Assembly: GCA_002348465.1 (NCBI GenBank)
Contig: DEBI01000124.1
Location: forward strand, 1 to 7,079
Reading direction: 5' to 3'
Length of the DNA stretch: 7,079 nt
Origin: Gemmatimonadales bacterium UBA2960
Lineage (GTDB): Bacteria > Gemmatimonadota > Gemmatimonadetes > Longimicrobiales > Gaopeijiaceae
In this document: positions 6,073 to 7,079 of the stretch, in pieces
Numbering within the stretch: position 1 is the first letter of the stretch
Layout of the letters: every line of letters starts with the position of its first letter
Translations under genes and position numbers: made by a program
The notes under the pieces: model-generated
What the model saw: the letters and a program-made list of their open reading frames with translations, nothing else
The model's database searches: none
Told to the model about the DNA's origin: nothing

Positions 6073-6564
6073 TCACCGGCTCTCGAGTAAGGCAACTGCG
6101 TGGACAGCCAATCCCTTGCTTTCACCTATCCATCCCATACCCTCATTAGTTTTTCCCTTTATGGAAATACGCTCCAACGGAACCTGTAAGACATCGCTGA
6201 GCCGCTCTTTCATCTCAGGTGCGAACAATGAGATCTGAGGGCTCTCACAGATCACCGTCAGATCGACGTTCACGACCATCCACCCTTCGCGATCAATAAC
6301 TTCCACGGAGTTGGAGAGCAGCTCAGTGGAGTCGGCGTCTTTCCACCTCTCTTCTGTTGGAGGGAAATGAGTGCCCACGTTCCCAAGTGACACAGCCCCA
6401 AGGATTGCGTCTATCAACGCATGAGTAATGGCGTCACCGTCCGAATGGCCTGCCAAACCGGGGTGATCCGGGATCTTGATGCCCCCGAGAATTAAAGGGC
6501 GGCCGGACTCAAAGCGATGGGAATCATAGCCCAGGCCGACGCGGAAAGGTGTACTCAGCTCCAA
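6073..6564 (-). CDS. ispF: 2-C-methyl-D-erythritol 2,4-cyclodiphosphate synthase
   Basis: IspF converts CDP-methylerythritol 2-phosphate to methylerythritol 2,4-cyclodiphosphate with release of CMP. It is the fifth step of the MEP pathway to isopentenyl diphosphate, carried out in the cytoplasm by a zinc-dependent homotrimer. The protein is 163 residues, normal for the family. Zinc ligands are D14 and H16 in GLGYDSHRF and H48 in the GHSDGDAITHALIDA segment. These correspond to D8, H10 and H42 of E. coli, with a constant offset of six. DADSTELL (77-84) and KTNEGMGWIGESKGLA (138-153) complete the signature. There is no ATG near the expected N-terminus; the best start is TTG at 6564, ten bases inside the end of fabF. 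This gives six residues more than E. coli before the first strand. Expression is probably coupled to fabF. No ispD is visible, so the bifunctional IspDF form is excluded for this gene. Confidence 0.95.
   Translation of the reverse strand: MELSTPFRVGLGYDSHRFESGRPLILGGIKIPDHPGLAGHSDGDAITHALIDAILGAVSLGNVGTHFPPTEERWKDADSTELLSNSVEVIDREGWMVVNVDLTVICESPQISLFAPEMKERLSDVLQVPLERISIKGKTNEGMGWIGESKGLAVHAVALLESR
6555..6564 (-). other. fabF/ispF overlap with TTG start
   Basis: On the minus strand TTGGAGCTGA contains the proposed ispF TTG start and the fabF TGA stop, a ten-base overlap in different frames. GAGGG occurs only one base before the TTG, too close to be its ribosome binding site, so coupling to fabF translation is the simpler reading. 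Confidence 0.5.
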
Positions 6565-7079
6565 GCCCTCAGTGCCAAACAGACGTTGTGGCCCCCAAAC
6601 CCAAATGAGTTACTGAGCGCCAAGCCAACCGCTCTCTCCTGCATGCCCTGATGCGCATATTCTAGGTCGCACTCCGGATCGGCGGTCGAGTAATTTATAG
6701 TCGGCGGTATTTTGCCCGTCTGGCATACACGAAGAGAAACAATAGCCTCAAGTGCCCCAGCAGCACCAAGTAAGTGGCCCGTCATAGACTTTGTGGAGCC
6801 TACGACTATCTCATAGGCGCGGTCTCCTAAGACTTGTTTTATGGCCTCTGTTTCGATTGCATCGGCCATGGTAGAGGTTCCATGAGCATTTACGTAATCC
6901 ACATCTCTGGCACTTGCCCCTGCGTACTTGAGAGCCATCCGCATGGCAGCCTGAGCACCATATCCCCCCGGTGGTGGTGCAGTGATATGAAATGCATCCG
7001 CGCTCAGGCCGTAACCTACAATCTCTCCGAGTATCGTCGCACCTCGGTCCTGCGCATGCTCCAAAGACTCCATGACCAC
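6555..7079 (-). CDS. fabF: Beta-ketoacyl-[acyl-carrier-protein] synthase II, C-terminal part
   Basis: FabF condenses malonyl-ACP with acyl-ACP in the elongation cycle of type II fatty acid synthesis in the cytoplasm. The window contains the last 174 codons and the stop; the remaining N-terminal ~240 residues, including the catalytic Cys, lie beyond base 7079. The first visible codon, GTG, is internal (a Val in the family's LVLESLEHA-like stretch), not a start. Visible active-site residues, numbered within the fragment, are H66 in NAHGTST, K97 and H102 in STKSMTGHLLGAAG, and the C-terminal FGFGGHN loop at 159-165. After NAHGTST the usual Pro is replaced by Met (MADAIETEAIK), and the His-to-Lys spacing is one residue shorter than in E. 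coli FabF. Both look like lineage variation. The Lys and both His residues indicate a true ketosynthase and not a chain-length factor. FabB is less likely but cannot be fully excluded from this half. It is the most upstream visible member of the minus-strand unit with ispF. Confidence 0.93.
   Translation of the reverse strand: MVMESLEHAQDRGATILGEIVGYGLSADAFHITAPPPGGYGAQAAMRMALKYAGASARDVDYVNAHGTSTMADAIETEAIKQVLGDRAYEIVVGSTKSMTGHLLGAAGALEAIVSLRVCQTGKIPPTINYSTADPECDLEYAHQGMQERAVGLALSNSFGFGGHNVCLALRAWS

Noticed and set aside
5813..6238. Plus-strand open frame of 141 codons over dedA and ispF
   Set aside because: It lies antisense to two well-supported genes and its translation shows no recognisable motif.
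1..7079. A previously undescribed defence, mobile or biosynthetic system
   Set aside because: All seven genes belong to known families and cover nearly the whole window. The four gaps are 157 bases or shorter, with no arrays, direct repeats or unexplained coding signal.

Overview
The window is 7,079 bases of compact, ordinary-looking bacterial chromosome carrying seven protein-coding genes, two of them cut by the window edges. The host is a Gram-negative, LPS-making bacterium: it encodes CMP-Kdo synthetase (kdsB), the MEP isoprenoid enzyme IspF, type II fatty acid synthesis (FabF) and an exported S41 protease. GTG and TTG start codons are frequent and base composition is moderately GC-rich. 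The style of the glutaminase-fused NAD+ synthetase, and of the IspF and FabF sequences, reminds me of Gemmatimonadota or a related deep-branching phylum. That is recall-based and weak; no search was run. I see no rRNA, tRNA, CRISPR array, insertion sequence, integron or phage module.

Layout from left to right. 1-687 (minus): kdsB, missing its C-terminal ~20-25 residues at the window edge. 688-801: a 114-base gap with a 12-base perfect palindrome and a small hairpin against the kdsB start. 802-2649 (minus): nadE, glutamine-dependent NAD+ synthetase. 2650-2806: a 157-base divergent intergenic region that should hold promoters for both neighbours. 2807-4408 (plus): a secreted PDZ/S41 C-terminal-processing-type peptidase with an intact Ser-Lys dyad. 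4409-4436: a 28-base convergent junction without a convincing terminator. 4437-5351 (minus): xerD-type tyrosine recombinase, overlapping the stop of dedA by four bases. 5348-5962 (minus): DedA-family membrane protein. 5963-6072: 110 bases without a supported gene. 6073-6564 (minus): ispF, overlapping fabF by ten bases with a TTG start. 6555-7079 (minus): the C-terminal part of fabF.

The minus-strand block fabF-ispF-dedA-xerD looks like one transcription unit, judged from overlaps and short gaps. It mixes envelope lipid precursor supply (fatty acid elongation, isoprenoid precursor, a DedA lipid carrier transporter candidate) with chromosome dimer resolution. nadE-kdsB is a second minus-strand unit linking NAD supply and Kdo activation for LPS. 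The S41 protease is the only plus-strand gene and probably acts in the periplasm or on the membrane.

I did not find a previously undescribed system. The points most worth a second look are local: the translation start arrangement of nadE, the domain make-up and long linker of NadE, start-site structures at kdsB and ispF, and the missing terminator between the convergent genes.
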